Shown here piece by piece: positions 25,887-33,775 of a stretch of 64,000 nucleotides of DNA. A model generated the notes under the pieces. The model was not told the origin of the DNA. It saw only the letters and a program-made list of their open reading frames with translations, and did no database searches. Position numbers and translations under genes: made by a program. How positions within the stretch are numbered: position 1 is the first letter of the stretch; each line of letters starts with the position of its first letter. Origin of the DNA: JAGVYF01 sp041650315. Lineage in GTDB: Archaea > Nanobdellota > Nanobdellia > Woesearchaeales > JAGVYF01. The DNA lies in contig JBAZLJ010000001.1 of NCBI GenBank assembly GCA_041650315.1, positions 186,001 through 250,000 on the forward strand. The letters are read 5' to 3'.

Positions 25887-25916
25887 ACCACTGGGCACTG
25901 GACATTTACGGGTGAC
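25887..25916 (+). promoter_or_regulatory. Bro-N-gene upstream motif shared with the Cas4 gene
   Basis: Two CACTGG copies (25889-25894 and 25896-25901), GCACTGGACAT (25895-25905) and ACGGGTGAC (25908-25916) lie directly upstream of a TATA-like CTTTTATACC. The 11-mer and the 9-mer recur, at a similar place relative to TATA, upstream of the Cas4-like gene (3491-3526). The regulator is unknown. Confidence 0.45.
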
Positions 25917-25960
25917 GCTTTTATACCTGAAGTTTTCAGAAATTCTAGGGGTGATTCCAA

Positions 25961-26797
25961 ATGGAACAAGAAAAAGCTTTAGTTGTATTTCAAGATAAGA
26001 ATATCAGAAGAGTATGGCATAATGATGAATGGTGGTATTCTGTAGCAGATATAATTGGTGTTTTGATTGATAGTGAAGATTCTAGAACTTATTGGAAAGT
26101 ATTGAAACATAGACTATTGGAAGAAGGATCAAATGAAACGGTTACAAATTGTAACCAGTTGAAATTAGTTGCAGAAGATGGTAAAATGAGGGAAACGGAT
26201 TGCGCTAACACTAAATCGTTATTTCGTATAATTCAGTCTATTCCTTCACCGAAGGCTGAACCGTTCAAACAATGGTTGGCGCAATTAGGACAAGAACGTA
26301 TAGAAGAGATACAGAATCCTGAACTTGGCCAGAATCGTATCCGCAAATATTACGAACTGAAAGGGTATCCGATGGAATGGATAGAAAAACGTATCCGCGG
26401 TATAGCTATAAGGCAGGAACTTGTGGATGAATGGAAAGCGCGTGATGTTGGCGCGGATAAGGAATTCGCGATACTTACTGATGAAATATCTTTGGCAACT
26501 TTCGGCAAGACTGTTCAAGAGCATAAGGAATTCAAAGGATTGAATAACCAGAATCTGCGCGACCATATGAATGATTGGGAACTGATTTTCACAATGATTG
26601 GTGAGAAAGCGACTACGGATATAGCTAAAGTCAAGGATTCTCAAGGTTTTGATCAGAATAAGGAAGCTGCTCAAATTGGCGGCGGTATCGCTAGCCATGC
26701 AAGAGTTGAGTTGGAGAAAGTTACTGGTAAGCCGGTGATTTCTGCGAGTCCGTTTTTGGTGGAAGGCAAGAGGAAGAAGATGATTGAGAACAAATGA
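25961..26797 (+). CDS. Bro-N domain protein, DinD/antirepressor-like
   Basis: The N-terminus (FQDKNIRRVWHNDEWWYSVADIIGVLIDSEDS...YWKVLKHRL) is a Bro-N domain, as in phage antirepressors; the C-terminal part (IRKYYELKGYPMEWIEKRIRGIAIRQELVDEWKARDV...LRDHMNDWELIFTMIGEKATTDIA) resembles DNA-damage-inducible protein D. DinD inhibits RecA in E. coli. AGGGGTGAT precedes the ATG. It shares upstream motifs with the Cas4-like nuclease gene, suggesting a joint DNA-stress response. Possibly of viral origin. Confidence 0.8.
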   Translation: MEQEKALVVFQDKNIRRVWHNDEWWYSVADIIGVLIDSEDSRTYWKVLKHRLLEEGSNETVTNCNQLKLVAEDGKMRETDCANTKSLFRIIQSIPSPKAEPFKQWLAQLGQERIEEIQNPELGQNRIRKYYELKGYPMEWIEKRIRGIAIRQELVDEWKARDVGADKEFAILTDEISLATFGKTVQEHKEFKGLNNQNLRDHMNDWELIFTMIGEKATTDIAKVKDSQGFDQNKEAAQIGGGIASHARVELEKVTGKPVISASPFLVEGKRKKMIENK

Positions 26798-26855
26798 GGG
26801 ATATTTATCTTCATCATAGTAAGATTTAAAAGCCCATTCCGTTTTTATTGAGGCT

Positions 26856-28553
26856 ATGAAAGACAAGATATATGCGTATGCTCTGCAGAATGCTCTGAAG
26901 TATAATGGGCATGCTAATCCCGGCGCTCTTATGGGCAAAGTGATGGGCGAGTTTGAAGAGTTGCGCAAAGATCCTAAGAAGGCTTCTATGTTGATTAAGG
27001 AAGCTGTGGATAAAGTCAATCTACTTTCTATCGAGAAGCAGAAGGAAGAGCTTGAGAAGAAAGCGCCTGAATTGCTTGAAGAGAAAAAGTCTGAGAAGCG
27101 CGAAGGGCTTAAAGAATTGAAGAATGCGAAGAGCGGCAAAGTCGTGATGAGGTTTGCGCCTGGCGCATCCGGTCCGTTCCATATTGGTCATGCTTATGTC
27201 ATGTCATTGAATTCTGAATATGTCAGAATGTATAACGGCAAATTCATTTTGCGTATTGAAGATACCAATTCAACTAAAGTCGATCCTATTTCCTATGAAT
27301 CTATGCCTGAAGAGGCTAATTGGATAACAAAGAACAATGTGTTTAAGGTAATTATTCAATCTGATAGGTTGGGCATGTATTATGATTGCGCTGAAGAGTT
27401 GATTAAAAAGACTCATGCTTATGTCTGCGTGTGCGATCCAGATAAATTCAAGGATTTCAAAGCGAAGAAAGAATCGTGCCCTTGCAGGGATCTTTCTGTT
27501 GAGGATAATATCAAGAGATATCATAACATGTTCATCAATTACAAGCCAGGAGAAGCTGTTGTCCGTGTAAAGACAGATATGCAGCACAAGAATCCGGCAA
27601 TGAGAGATTTCCCCATCATGCGTATCAATGAAGATAATCATCCGAAGACTGGCAAGAAGCATCGCGTATGGCCGTTGATGAATCTGTCTGTCGCTGTTGA
27701 TGATCACGATTTAGGCATGACTCATGTCCTTCGTGCGAAAGAGCATATGGATAATGAGATCCGTCAGCGTTATATTTTCAATTATATGGAATGGACACCT
27801 TTCCCTGAGACTATGTATGTCGGAAGGATAAATTTTTTAGATTTGGATGTTTCTAAATCAAAGACTAAGGCTTTAATCAAAGAGGGAGTCTATAGCGGTT
27901 GGGATGACATAAGGTTGCCTATGCTGCGTTCGATGAAAAGACGCGGAATCAGACCAGATGCGTTCATCAAGTATGCTTTAGCTGTCGGTGTCACTGAACA
28001 TGATAAGACCGTATCACAGGAAGATTATTTCAAAACACTTTACGCTTTCAATAAAGAAGTCATTGAAGAAGATGCTAATCGTTATTTCTTCATAGACGAG
28101 CCTAAAAAGATAAAGATTGAGGATGCTCCTTCGAAAGAAGTTGAATTGCTTGTTCATCCTGATTTCCCTAAGCGCGGGCATAGGAAGTTCAAGACTGACG
28201 GACAATTCTTGCTTACTTCAGATGATTTCGATAAGTTGGAAGCTTCTCATGTTTACAGGTTGATGGATTGCTACAATTTCGAGAAGAAAGGAACTAAGTT
28301 CGTTTATCATTCAGAATCATACGAAGATTTCAAGAAAGTCGCTGGCGGTAAGATTATACATTGGTTGCCTGCTGATGAGGATTTGATTGATGTTGAAGTG
28401 TTGCTTCCTGATGGGACTAAACGCATCGGTAAAGGCGAAGGTCGCATGAAGAAACTGATGATCGACAATATCGCGCAGCTTGAAAGGTTCGGTTATGCTA
28501 GACTTGACGCGAAAGAGAAAGATAAATTGATTTTCTGGTTCACGCATAAGTAA
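26856..28553 (+). CDS. gltX: Glutamyl-tRNA synthetase (archaeal type)
   Basis: Class I synthetase. After an archaeal alpha-helical N-terminal domain (about 100 aa), the HIGH motif is in PGASGPFHIGHAYVMSL and the KMSKS counterpart in LDVSKSKTKAL. The GlxRS C-terminal beta-barrel follows, as in the eukaryote-like branch. 565 aa is normal. In archaea it is usually non-discriminating-pathway partner to GatDE; those genes are not in this window. Confidence 0.95.
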   Translation: MKDKIYAYALQNALKYNGHANPGALMGKVMGEFEELRKDPKKASMLIKEAVDKVNLLSIEKQKEELEKKAPELLEEKKSEKREGLKELKNAKSGKVVMRFAPGASGPFHIGHAYVMSLNSEYVRMYNGKFILRIEDTNSTKVDPISYESMPEEANWITKNNVFKVIIQSDRLGMYYDCAEELIKKTHAYVCVCDPDKFKDFKAKKESCPCRDLSVEDNIKRYHNMFINYKPGEAVVRVKTDMQHKNPAMRDFPIMRINEDNHPKTGKKHRVWPLMNLSVAVDDHDLGMTHVLRAKEHMDNEIRQRYIFNYMEWTPFPETMYVGRINFLDLDVSKSKTKALIKEGVYSGWDDIRLPMLRSMKRRGIRPDAFIKYALAVGVTEHDKTVSQEDYFKTLYAFNKEVIEEDANRYFFIDEPKKIKIEDAPSKEVELLVHPDFPKRGHRKFKTDGQFLLTSDDFDKLEASHVYRLMDCYNFEKKGTKFVYHSESYEDFKKVAGGKIIHWLPADEDLIDVEVLLPDGTKRIGKGEGRMKKLMIDNIAQLERFGYARLDAKEKDKLIFWFTHK

Positions 28554-28554
28554 A

Positions 28555-29295
28555 TTATTTTAATGCTGATTTGAATTTTAGTCCTTTGGATAATAATTTT
28601 TCAATTATCTCTTTAAAAAATATGGTTGTTTCTGGATGATCATGGAGCAATATCAGCTCTGCTGAATGCGGATAGTTCAAACCTTTGAATTCTTCGGGTT
28701 TATCTTCTTCCATCAATTTATAGACGTCTTTCATAGATCTAATGCCCCATTTTTCACGATATTTAGGATTCCTGATTGCGTATTCTCTCACATCATATGT
28801 CCAATACCAACTAAGATCTTTTGCAAAAACTCTATTGTAATATTTGTAAGTTATATCTGGCAATCTTGGAAGAGTATATCCTAATTCTTTTAGACACTCC
28901 TCAAGTTTATGTTTTCTCAGCATTCCGCGTTTGCTGCTAGGAAGATAATTCTTATATCTTATACCGCCGCATCTGCCGCGCGGGAATCTGAAATATTTAG
29001 CCGGCCTTTTGACGCCTGCTTTGTTATAGATGTCTTCGATAATTGCATCTGCTTTTTTGATTTCTCTGTAGCATATTCTCAAATCAGTTTCATCGCAGTT
29101 AACGTGGCTATAAGTATGGTTCCCGATTATGTGGCCCTTTTTTATCGCGTATATTACATCATCTGGTCTTTGCTCTATTCTGTCGCCTCTGCAGAACCAT
29201 ACTACTGGAATATTTTTCTTTACTAAGAAGTCAACTTTTTGTTTCATATCCTGCGATGGGCCGTCATCGATTGTGAGATATGCAATCTTTGTCAT
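28555..29295 (-). CDS. Polysaccharide deacetylase (NodB homology) protein
   Basis: Carbohydrate esterase family 4 motifs: TIDDGPS (motif 1, metal/catalytic Asp), HTYSH (motif 2, metal His), RFPRGR (motif 3) and a C-terminal LLHDHPET with the last catalytic His. There is no signal peptide, so it would be cytoplasmic unless exported otherwise. Substrates of the family include N-acetylated glycans and peptidoglycan. Convergent with gltX by 1 bp. Confidence 0.88.
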   Translation of the reverse strand: MTKIAYLTIDDGPSQDMKQKVDFLVKKNIPVVWFCRGDRIEQRPDDVIYAIKKGHIIGNHTYSHVNCDETDLRICYREIKKADAIIEDIYNKAGVKRPAKYFRFPRGRCGGIRYKNYLPSSKRGMLRKHKLEECLKELGYTLPRLPDITYKYYNRVFAKDLSWYWTYDVREYAIRNPKYREKWGIRSMKDVYKLMEEDKPEEFKGLNYPHSAELILLHDHPETTIFFKEIIEKLLSKGLKFKSALK

Positions 29296-29467
29296 GGTTT
29301 CAATTATGAGTTTCGCATTATATAAATGTTATTTCTATTTAATATCCTATATCTTGAATTCTATCGTAATACAGCCTATAAACCGCAATTAGCAAATATT
29401 TATATATCACGGAAAGTATTTCATATATAGAAAAAACCATAGTTAAAGTCTATGAGAGGTGTTGGAA

Positions 29468-29629
29468 GTGTTAGTAGTCAAGTCACAGATAAAAGAGGTA
29501 GCACAGGGATTCAACATTGGCGGAGATTTCGCTGAAGCTTTAGACGCTAAAGCGAATGAGCTTGTGAAAGCTGCCTGCAAACGCGCAGAAGCGAACGGCA
29601 GAAGAACAGTAATGGCAAAGGACCTTTAG
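29468..29629 (+). CDS. Short histone-fold protein (DUF1931-like), 53 aa
   Basis: The product begins (V)LVVKSQIKEVAQGFNIGG, has a helix FAEALDAKANELVKAACKRA and ends NGRRTVMAKDL, the pattern of a minimal histone fold with the final R-T-V-x-A-x-D-L as in archaeal histones. GAGGTG lies 6 nt before the GTG start; no in-frame ATG precedes it. Together with the canonical histone at 36516 it suggests two chromatin proteins. Confidence 0.75.
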   Translation: MLVVKSQIKEVAQGFNIGGDFAEALDAKANELVKAACKRAEANGRRTVMAKDL

Positions 29630-29656
29630 ATAAGGCCTTTTGTCCTTTAATTTTTT
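29617..29656 (+). terminator. Hairpin terminator after the short histone-fold gene
   Basis: AAAGGAC (29617-29623) is complementary to GTCCTTT (29642-29648), enclosing CCTT/AAGG and AAGGCCTT sub-hairpins, and a run of six T (29651-29656) follows. It overlaps the end of the coding frame. Confidence 0.55.
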
Positions 29657-29668
29657 CAGGTGCATAAT

Positions 29669-30256
29669 ATGATAGATAGACTGAAGAATATCTTGAGCGG
29701 CGGAGATCTAGAACAGATTAGCGCGAAGATAGATGAGCATTCTTCTCTTATCAAGAAACAGAATGAGTTGCTTGCGGAATTCTCTAAAAATTTGGTTGAT
29801 GTCACTTCTGAGCTTGCTAAGTTCAAGCAAGAGCATTTGGTGTTGCAGGAAGTGTTGGATTCTAACTTGCTTAAGTTGCGAAATTTCAAAATAAATTACA
29901 ATAAAGAGATTGCGGATTTCAAGATGTTGAAGTCGCACATTGAAGAGACGCTTGCTGATAGAGTTGGCAATGATCTGAACGAACGCCTTGCGCCGCACGT
30001 GAATAGAATCAAGACGGATTCATTGACTTACAATTCTTTGAAAGAGGAGCTTGGTTCGGTGACTTCTAATCTGAATCAGCTGAAAGAGGAGATTGCTAGA
30101 TTGAGAGATGTTAGTTCAAAGATTAAAGCTTCGGACTTTGAGTTGAAGACATTCGCTAACGAGTTGCTCAAGCAGGATAGTCATAAACTTCAGCTTATGC
30201 GCGAGATTGATTCTTTGCAGAAAGCGATTTCGCACGAAAGAAGGAATAGGCGATAA
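29669..30256 (+). CDS. Coiled-coil protein, 195 aa
   Basis: Nearly the whole protein shows heptad-like hydrophobic spacing in long helices rich in E, K, L, S and N (e.g. LDEQISAK-type repeats, LGSVTSNLNQLKEEIARLRDVSSK), with no membrane segment. It may be an SMC-like or cytoskeletal scaffold, but no catalytic domain is seen. The ATG at 29669 follows a CAGGTG ribosome-binding site. Convergent with the drg gene. Confidence 0.65.
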   Translation: MIDRLKNILSGGDLEQISAKIDEHSSLIKKQNELLAEFSKNLVDVTSELAKFKQEHLVLQEVLDSNLLKLRNFKINYNKEIADFKMLKSHIEETLADRVGNDLNERLAPHVNRIKTDSLTYNSLKEELGSVTSNLNQLKEEIARLRDVSSKIKASDFELKTFANELLKQDSHKLQLMREIDSLQKAISHERRNRR

Positions 30257-30258
30257 TT

Positions 30259-31401
30259 CTATTTCAGATGTATTTCTAGTATGTCGTTGTCTTTCAAGAT
30301 GTATTCTAGTTTTCTTATGTCTTGACCTGGGAATTTAGATGAGCCCCAAACTCTTGCGAACTTGAATTTGTTGACGAAATCTTTGTGCAGTTTCCTACAG
30401 ACATCACCTATGGTGGCGCCTTTTCTCATGATCAAAGGTTCGGTCATGTCAGCTTCTTTCCTGACTTCTTTTGTATATACTCTCATGAATGTGAGTTTAT
30501 CATAGATAAGATCTTTCAGTTTGTCGATATTTATCCTAGATTCACCAGATATAAATAAATCCGGATGTATCTCGCTTTCTATTCTTTTCAGTTCGGATTC
30601 GCTTACGATATCCATTTTATTGACAACGACTGCTGCCGGCGCATATACCCTGTTCGGTTCGACAATGTCAATCAATTGGTCTGCGTCAATATCTTCACGT
30701 ATGACAATTGCCGCATTTATAATTTTGAATTCTTTCAGCATGTCAACGATTGTCTCTCTATCGAGATGATTCATTTTGACAGTAGTGCCGAGATCAATTC
30801 CGCCTTTTGTGGTCTTCACTATCTTAACATCAGGCTTCTTCTGATTTATACGGATGTTCGCATCATAGATTTCTTTTTTCAATACATCTAGCTGTTTTAG
30901 ATTGGATGCTTCGATTATGACTAATAATAAATCTGCGTTACGCATTATTGAAATTACTTCTTTTCCTCTTCCGGTTCCAGCAGCTGCGCCTTTCAAGATA
31001 CCGGGAACGTCTAAGATTTGGATCTTTGCGCCTTTGTATTCCATCAATCCTGGGACTACATCAAGTGTAGTGAATTCATAGGCTGCGACTTTAGAATTCG
31101 CGTTCGTTAAGCTGTTCAATAAAGTTGATTTACCTACCGAAGGGAATCCGACAAGAACTACTGACGCATCTCCATTCTTTTTTACTGCGAATCCGTCGAA
31201 TTTAGGACCGCCTTTCTTTCTCTGTTCACCTGCTTCTTTCAGCCTTGCGATTTTCGCTTTTACCAAGCCGAAATGGTGCTGAGTTCTTTTGTTATACTTG
31301 GTCTTCGACAGACTATCTTCTAGCTCTTTGATCTGTTCATTGTTACTGACTTTCTTTTTCGCTTCAGTCTGCATCATCGCTTTCGTTGGTTTGACGTTCA
31401 T
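30259..31401 (-). CDS. drg: DRG-family GTPase
   Basis: Obg-related translational GTPase: an N-terminal helical region, the G1 loop in LVGFPSVGKSTLLN, switch-region FTTLDVVPG, G3 DVPGIL, G4 VVNKMD and a C-terminal TGS domain (MRVYTKEVRKEADMTEPLI...). Archaeal DRGs are about 370 aa, so the 380 aa fit. The N-terminus is Lys-rich. A candidate structured RNA or leader (31417-31533) lies 16 nt upstream of its ATG. Confidence 0.92.
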   Translation of the reverse strand: MNVKPTKAMMQTEAKKKVSNNEQIKELEDSLSKTKYNKRTQHHFGLVKAKIARLKEAGEQRKKGGPKFDGFAVKKNGDASVVLVGFPSVGKSTLLNSLTNANSKVAAYEFTTLDVVPGLMEYKGAKIQILDVPGILKGAAAGTGRGKEVISIMRNADLLLVIIEASNLKQLDVLKKEIYDANIRINQKKPDVKIVKTTKGGIDLGTTVKMNHLDRETIVDMLKEFKIINAAIVIREDIDADQLIDIVEPNRVYAPAAVVVNKMDIVSESELKRIESEIHPDLFISGESRINIDKLKDLIYDKLTFMRVYTKEVRKEADMTEPLIMRKGATIGDVCRKLHKDFVNKFKFARVWGSSKFPGQDIRKLEYILKDNDILEIHLK

Positions 31402-31416
31402 TGTTCTTTTGTGAAA

Positions 31417-31533
31417 TTAGCATCAGTTCGGATGCGCTTTAGATTGATTATTGTTGGCCTTCCCTTGTAAAGGGTCCAACAACCCTTGCCACAGATGCTC
31501 CTGTAGCACGATAATCCTCACAATTGATGCTAA
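31417..31533 (-). ncRNA. Candidate three-way-junction RNA or leader of drg
   Basis: The gap contains nested complementary arms: terminal stem TTAGCATCA (31417-31425) with TGATGCTAA (31525-31533), 9 bp; GATTA (31446-31450) with TAATC (31512-31516); hairpin TTGTTGG (31451-31457) with CCAACAA (31476-31482) and inner CCCTT/AAGGG (31462-31466/31470-31474); and hairpin GCCACAG (31488-31494) with CTGTAGC (31501-31507). The last pair is a G-U on the minus strand but C-A on the plus strand, favouring minus. A TATA-like TTATATATTATATAG on the minus strand (31563-31577) lies a suitable distance upstream. It may be an independent RNA or a riboswitch-like 5'UTR. Confidence 0.5.
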
Positions 31534-31615
31534 CATAGTTATTATTGTGTTATTATCCGTATTCTATATAATATATAAGGCAATATTTATAAACATAATT
31601 CTTTTTATAGAGAAC

Positions 31616-32119
31616 ATGGTCGATTTATCCGGATTGTATATGAATCTCCTAGAAGCGCTGGTAATCATAATTCTAGGCATAATCTTAGGGAATGCGGCAT
31701 ACAGACTCACATTGAGATTCATGAGCGAGCTTGAAGTCACATACTTGTTCAGAAAAGCCACCAAGATGAGAGTCACGCTTGACAAACTTGTGAGTTCATT
31801 CGTGCAATATCTAGTGTATATCTCATTTTTAGTATTTGCGTTGAATACTTTAGGCATATTAAGATGGGCGGGGTTATTGTTCGCAGTAATTTTGGCTATT
31901 ACTCTGATAGTCACATTGACAATTTATCTCTTATGCTTGTTCCCTAATCTCTGGGCGAGATTAAAGTTGATGGATTCTGGTATTGAGATTGGGAAAGTCA
32001 TCTCTGTCAGGAGTATCACCGGCAAGATAATGTCAACTGATCTTCAAGGCGTAAAACTTAATTCTGGCATTTATCTGCCGTATAAATTCTTGTCGAGAAA
32101 TAAATTCAGACTTAATTGA
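31616..32119 (+). CDS. Small MscS-like membrane protein
   Basis: The product has transmembrane helices near residues 10-28, 60-80 and 88-110 and a short beta-rich C-terminus (EIGKVISVRSITGKIMSTDLQGVKLNSGIYLPYKF), like a truncated mechanosensitive-channel (MscS) pore plus beta domain. An ATG at 31616 with a TATA-like TTTATAAAC about 25 nt upstream is preferred over a longer frame from 31451 that runs through the structured RNA. Convergent with UPF0147, overlapping it by 8 bp. Confidence 0.65.
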   Translation: MVDLSGLYMNLLEALVIIILGIILGNAAYRLTLRFMSELEVTYLFRKATKMRVTLDKLVSSFVQYLVYISFLVFALNTLGILRWAGLLFAVILAITLIVTLTIYLLCLFPNLWARLKLMDSGIEIGKVISVRSITGKIMSTDLQGVKLNSGIYLPYKFLSRNKFRLN

Positions 32120-32372
32120 TTTTTGAAAGCATGCTAACTACATTAAGCAAATCTGTCCTTAGATAAGTCTGGACATTAGAATCTTCGCTGACTTCGTCAA
32201 GCACTACCAATGCTTTATTCGCTTTTACAGAAGCATCTTCTTTGCCGTTAAGAATAGAGATGACATTATTCAATTTGAACTTAACATTTTTAGGAATGCC
32301 TGAGTCTTGGTTCAATTCAATGAGAACTTCTACAATAGACGGAATCTGGTCCGCTGCCGGAGAGAACATCAT
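32112..32372 (-). CDS. UPF0147 family protein
   Basis: An 86-aa all-helical archaeal protein with the pattern VEVLIELNQDSGIPKNVKFKLNNVI, conserved after prefoldin beta in many archaea; function unknown. It overlaps the prefoldin gene by 4 bp (ATGA) and is the last gene of the L37Ae operon. Confidence 0.85.
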   Translation of the reverse strand: MMFSPAADQIPSIVEVLIELNQDSGIPKNVKFKLNNVISILNGKEDASVKANKALVVLDEVSEDSNVQTYLRTDLLNVVSMLSKIN

Positions 32373-32713
32373 TCTTTCTCCTTATTGAGCTCTTTCATAA
32401 CTTCTTCTTGAAGTGATTTAGCTTTTTCGTTGAATCTCTCTTCTTGTTTCTCTAGAGTCTTGATTCTCAATTCGACCATTTCTTTTTTCTTGCTCAATTC
32501 TTCCTTGAGATCTTTTTTCTCGGCAGCGACCATTATGTTGCCGACTATCTTGTAAGCTTTATCAGTAGCATCGATTTCTTTCAATGCAGAATCAAGTTCT
32601 ACGAGTTGACCATTAAATTGTTGCATCTGTAGCGCAGAATTCTGTATCGCTTGTTCCAACTTTTGGAGTTGTGCGATTTTCTCTTGCGTTTCTTTTGAAG
32701 CGTCTTTAGTCAT
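32369..32713 (-). CDS. pfdB: Prefoldin subunit beta
   Basis: Two long coiled-coil helices (EKIAQLQKLEQAIQNSALQM... and ...EELSKKKEMVELRIKTLEKQEERF) joined by the beta-hairpin DKAYKIVGNIMVAAEKK, typical of the beta subunit of the jellyfish-shaped co-chaperone that delivers proteins to the thermosome. Overlaps pcc1 and UPF0147 by 4 bp each. Confidence 0.93.
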   Translation of the reverse strand: MTKDASKETQEKIAQLQKLEQAIQNSALQMQQFNGQLVELDSALKEIDATDKAYKIVGNIMVAAEKKDLKEELSKKKEMVELRIKTLEKQEERFNEKAKSLQEEVMKELNKEKE

Positions 32714-32931
32714 TTTTCAGGTACCTTCTCATAGACTTCGAATAATTTAGTCAGTCCGGTAAGCATCGCTCTGAGCGCGACCGGATCTTTTGCTTCGACT
32801 GTCAATGTCAAGCAATCCTTTGTTTTCTTGAGATTGACTTTTGCTCTGCCTGTTGAAACAATTTCTGGCAGAAAGCAATCGTATAATCTGTCCACGTTCT
32901 CATGGACTTCGATTTGAGCTTTATAATTCAT
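32710..32931 (-). CDS. pcc1: KEOPS complex subunit Pcc1
   Basis: A small subunit of the complex that makes t6A in tRNA. The 73-aa product has the two-strand/helix Pcc1 fold, with RAKVNLKKTKDCLTLTVEAKDPVALRAMLTGLTKL. I use the ATG at 32931, which overlaps the rpoP stop; the ORF start at 32997 lies within rpoP. This rpoP-pcc1-prefoldin order is typical of archaea. Confidence 0.85.
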   Translation of the reverse strand: MNYKAQIEVHENVDRLYDCFLPEIVSTGRAKVNLKKTKDCLTLTVEAKDPVALRAMLTGLTKLFEVYEKVPEK

Positions 32932-33062
32932 CGTGATTTGATCTTTGTGGTCAAAATCCTTGGTTTGAACAAGATTTTGCTGCCGCAATAAGGGCAACGG
33001 ATTTTCTTACGCAAGTAATCTTGACTTACATTCTTGTCGCATTGGAAGCATTTGTAGGTGGT
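32928..33062 (-). CDS. rpoP: RNA polymerase subunit P (Rpb12 homologue)
   Basis: The 44-aa product MTTYKCFQCDKNV...IRCPYCGSKILFKPR has the CxxC pairs and CPYCGSKILFK tail of the RpoP zinc ribbon. It shows the cell has the normal multi-subunit archaeal RNA polymerase, relevant to the sigma-like gene at 61272. It sits between L37Ae and pcc1. Confidence 0.93.
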   Translation of the reverse strand, partial: TTYKCFQCDKNVSQDYLRKKIRCPYCGSKILFKPRILTTKIKSR

Positions 33063-33066
33063 CATT

Positions 33067-33342
33067 TTATTGCTCACCTGCCTCTGCTGGAACTTCAGCT
33101 TTCGCTTCTTCAACAGGAACTGTCTTTTCGATGGTGTATGCTCTGCCTGTGAATGTGGAACCGCATTTGTCGCATTTCCATATGCCTACAGCAATCCTGC
33201 TAACTTTAGGATATGAGCAGTAAGGGCATTTGTACTCTTTCTTCTGCAGATTCTCCATCTTTGCGTATTTCTCTTTAGTTGTTCTTCCGTACCTTACGCC
33301 GAATTTCTTTGTCGGCAATGAGTTAGATGTCAGTTTTACCAT
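33067..33342 (-). CDS. rpl37ae: Ribosomal protein L37Ae
   Basis: A ribosomal zinc ribbon, 91 aa: the basic start, FGVRYGRTTKEKYAKME, then CPYCSYPKVSRIAVGIWKCDKCG, followed by an acidic Ala/Glu tail (EEAKAEVPAEAGEQ), longer than usual. First gene of the rpl37ae-rpoP-pcc1-pfdB-UPF0147 operon. Confidence 0.95.
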   Translation of the reverse strand: MVKLTSNSLPTKKFGVRYGRTTKEKYAKMENLQKKEYKCPYCSYPKVSRIAVGIWKCDKCGSTFTGRAYTIEKTVPVEEAKAEVPAEAGEQ

Positions 33343-33423
33343 TTTTTGACCTCGATAATCAGCTTCTAATCGTTGAGCCGTTTATAAAGCTTGCTTTTTT
33401 TTATGTATTGATAATGAAATGAA

Positions 33424-33529
33424 TGAGGATACCCGGATTCGAACCGGGGTCACAAGGTCTTTTGCAGTCATCGGCTTTCGCCTCAACAGACCCAAACCTC
33501 GCAGGATAGCCAGGCTACCCCATATCCCC
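33424..33529 (-). tRNA. tRNA-Pro(UGG) with a 32-nt intron
   Basis: Folds as tRNA: acceptor GGGGATA/TATCCTC (one G-U), T-arm CCCGG-TTCGAAT-CCGGG, discriminator A, no encoded CCA. The anticodon stem CGAGG/CCTTG encloses an intron at 33459-33490, after position 37. BHB geometry: central helix TTTG/CAAA with 3-nt bulges GGT and AGA, which splices to loop UUUGGGA with anticodon UGG. The intron carries a GAAA-tetraloop hairpin. A TATA-like TTTATAAA at 33555-33562 lies upstream. Confidence 0.92.
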
Positions 33530-33603
33530 ACTGCTATATACAGAATTTTGGACGATTTATAAATGTTATGTAATAAATTTAGTTAATAAATTCTCAGTAT
33601 TTA

Positions 33604-33713
33604 GTCTGCAACAGACAAATTTTCTTCATTCTTTTGTTATGACTGCCATTCCCAGGAACTGGGTACCTTGGCAGTTCTCTTCTTTAGCGATAAAATTTGT
33701 GAAGGTTGCAGAC
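33604..33713 (+). repeat. Dispersed covarying palindromic element, copy 1
   Basis: Outer stem GTCTGCAAC (33604-33612) with GTTGCAGAC; second stem CAAATTTT/AAAATTTG; inner stem ACTGCC/GGCAGT enclosing a loop containing CCCAGG-AACTGGG and ACCTT. Unpaired strands TTCATTC and TCTCTTCTTT match the other copies at 39817, 41634 and 59081. This copy alone uses C-G where the others use T-A in the second stem. Lies between tRNA-Pro and prf1. Confidence 0.75.
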
Positions 33714-33775
33714 ATAATTGTTATTAGTATTTGTAGCAATAAGCTTTATAAATCATGCTCTTTTAAGCATATACT

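Noticed and set aside
26285..27139. A 284-codon open frame on the minus strand across the Bro-N and GluRS genes
   Set aside because: It is antisense to two well-supported genes, has a Phe/Ser/Leu-rich composition typical of shadow frames, and no recognisable domain.
31417..31533. 5S rRNA, tRNA or RNase P RNA
   Set aside because: It has a three-way junction and a similar size to 5S rRNA but lacks the conserved loop C and loop E sequences at the right places, has no T-arm and no RNase P signature.
33604..33713. Simple rho-independent terminator for the repeat copies
   Set aside because: The elements are long with several internal loops, conserved single strands and no consistent position relative to gene ends; they do not look like simple terminators.
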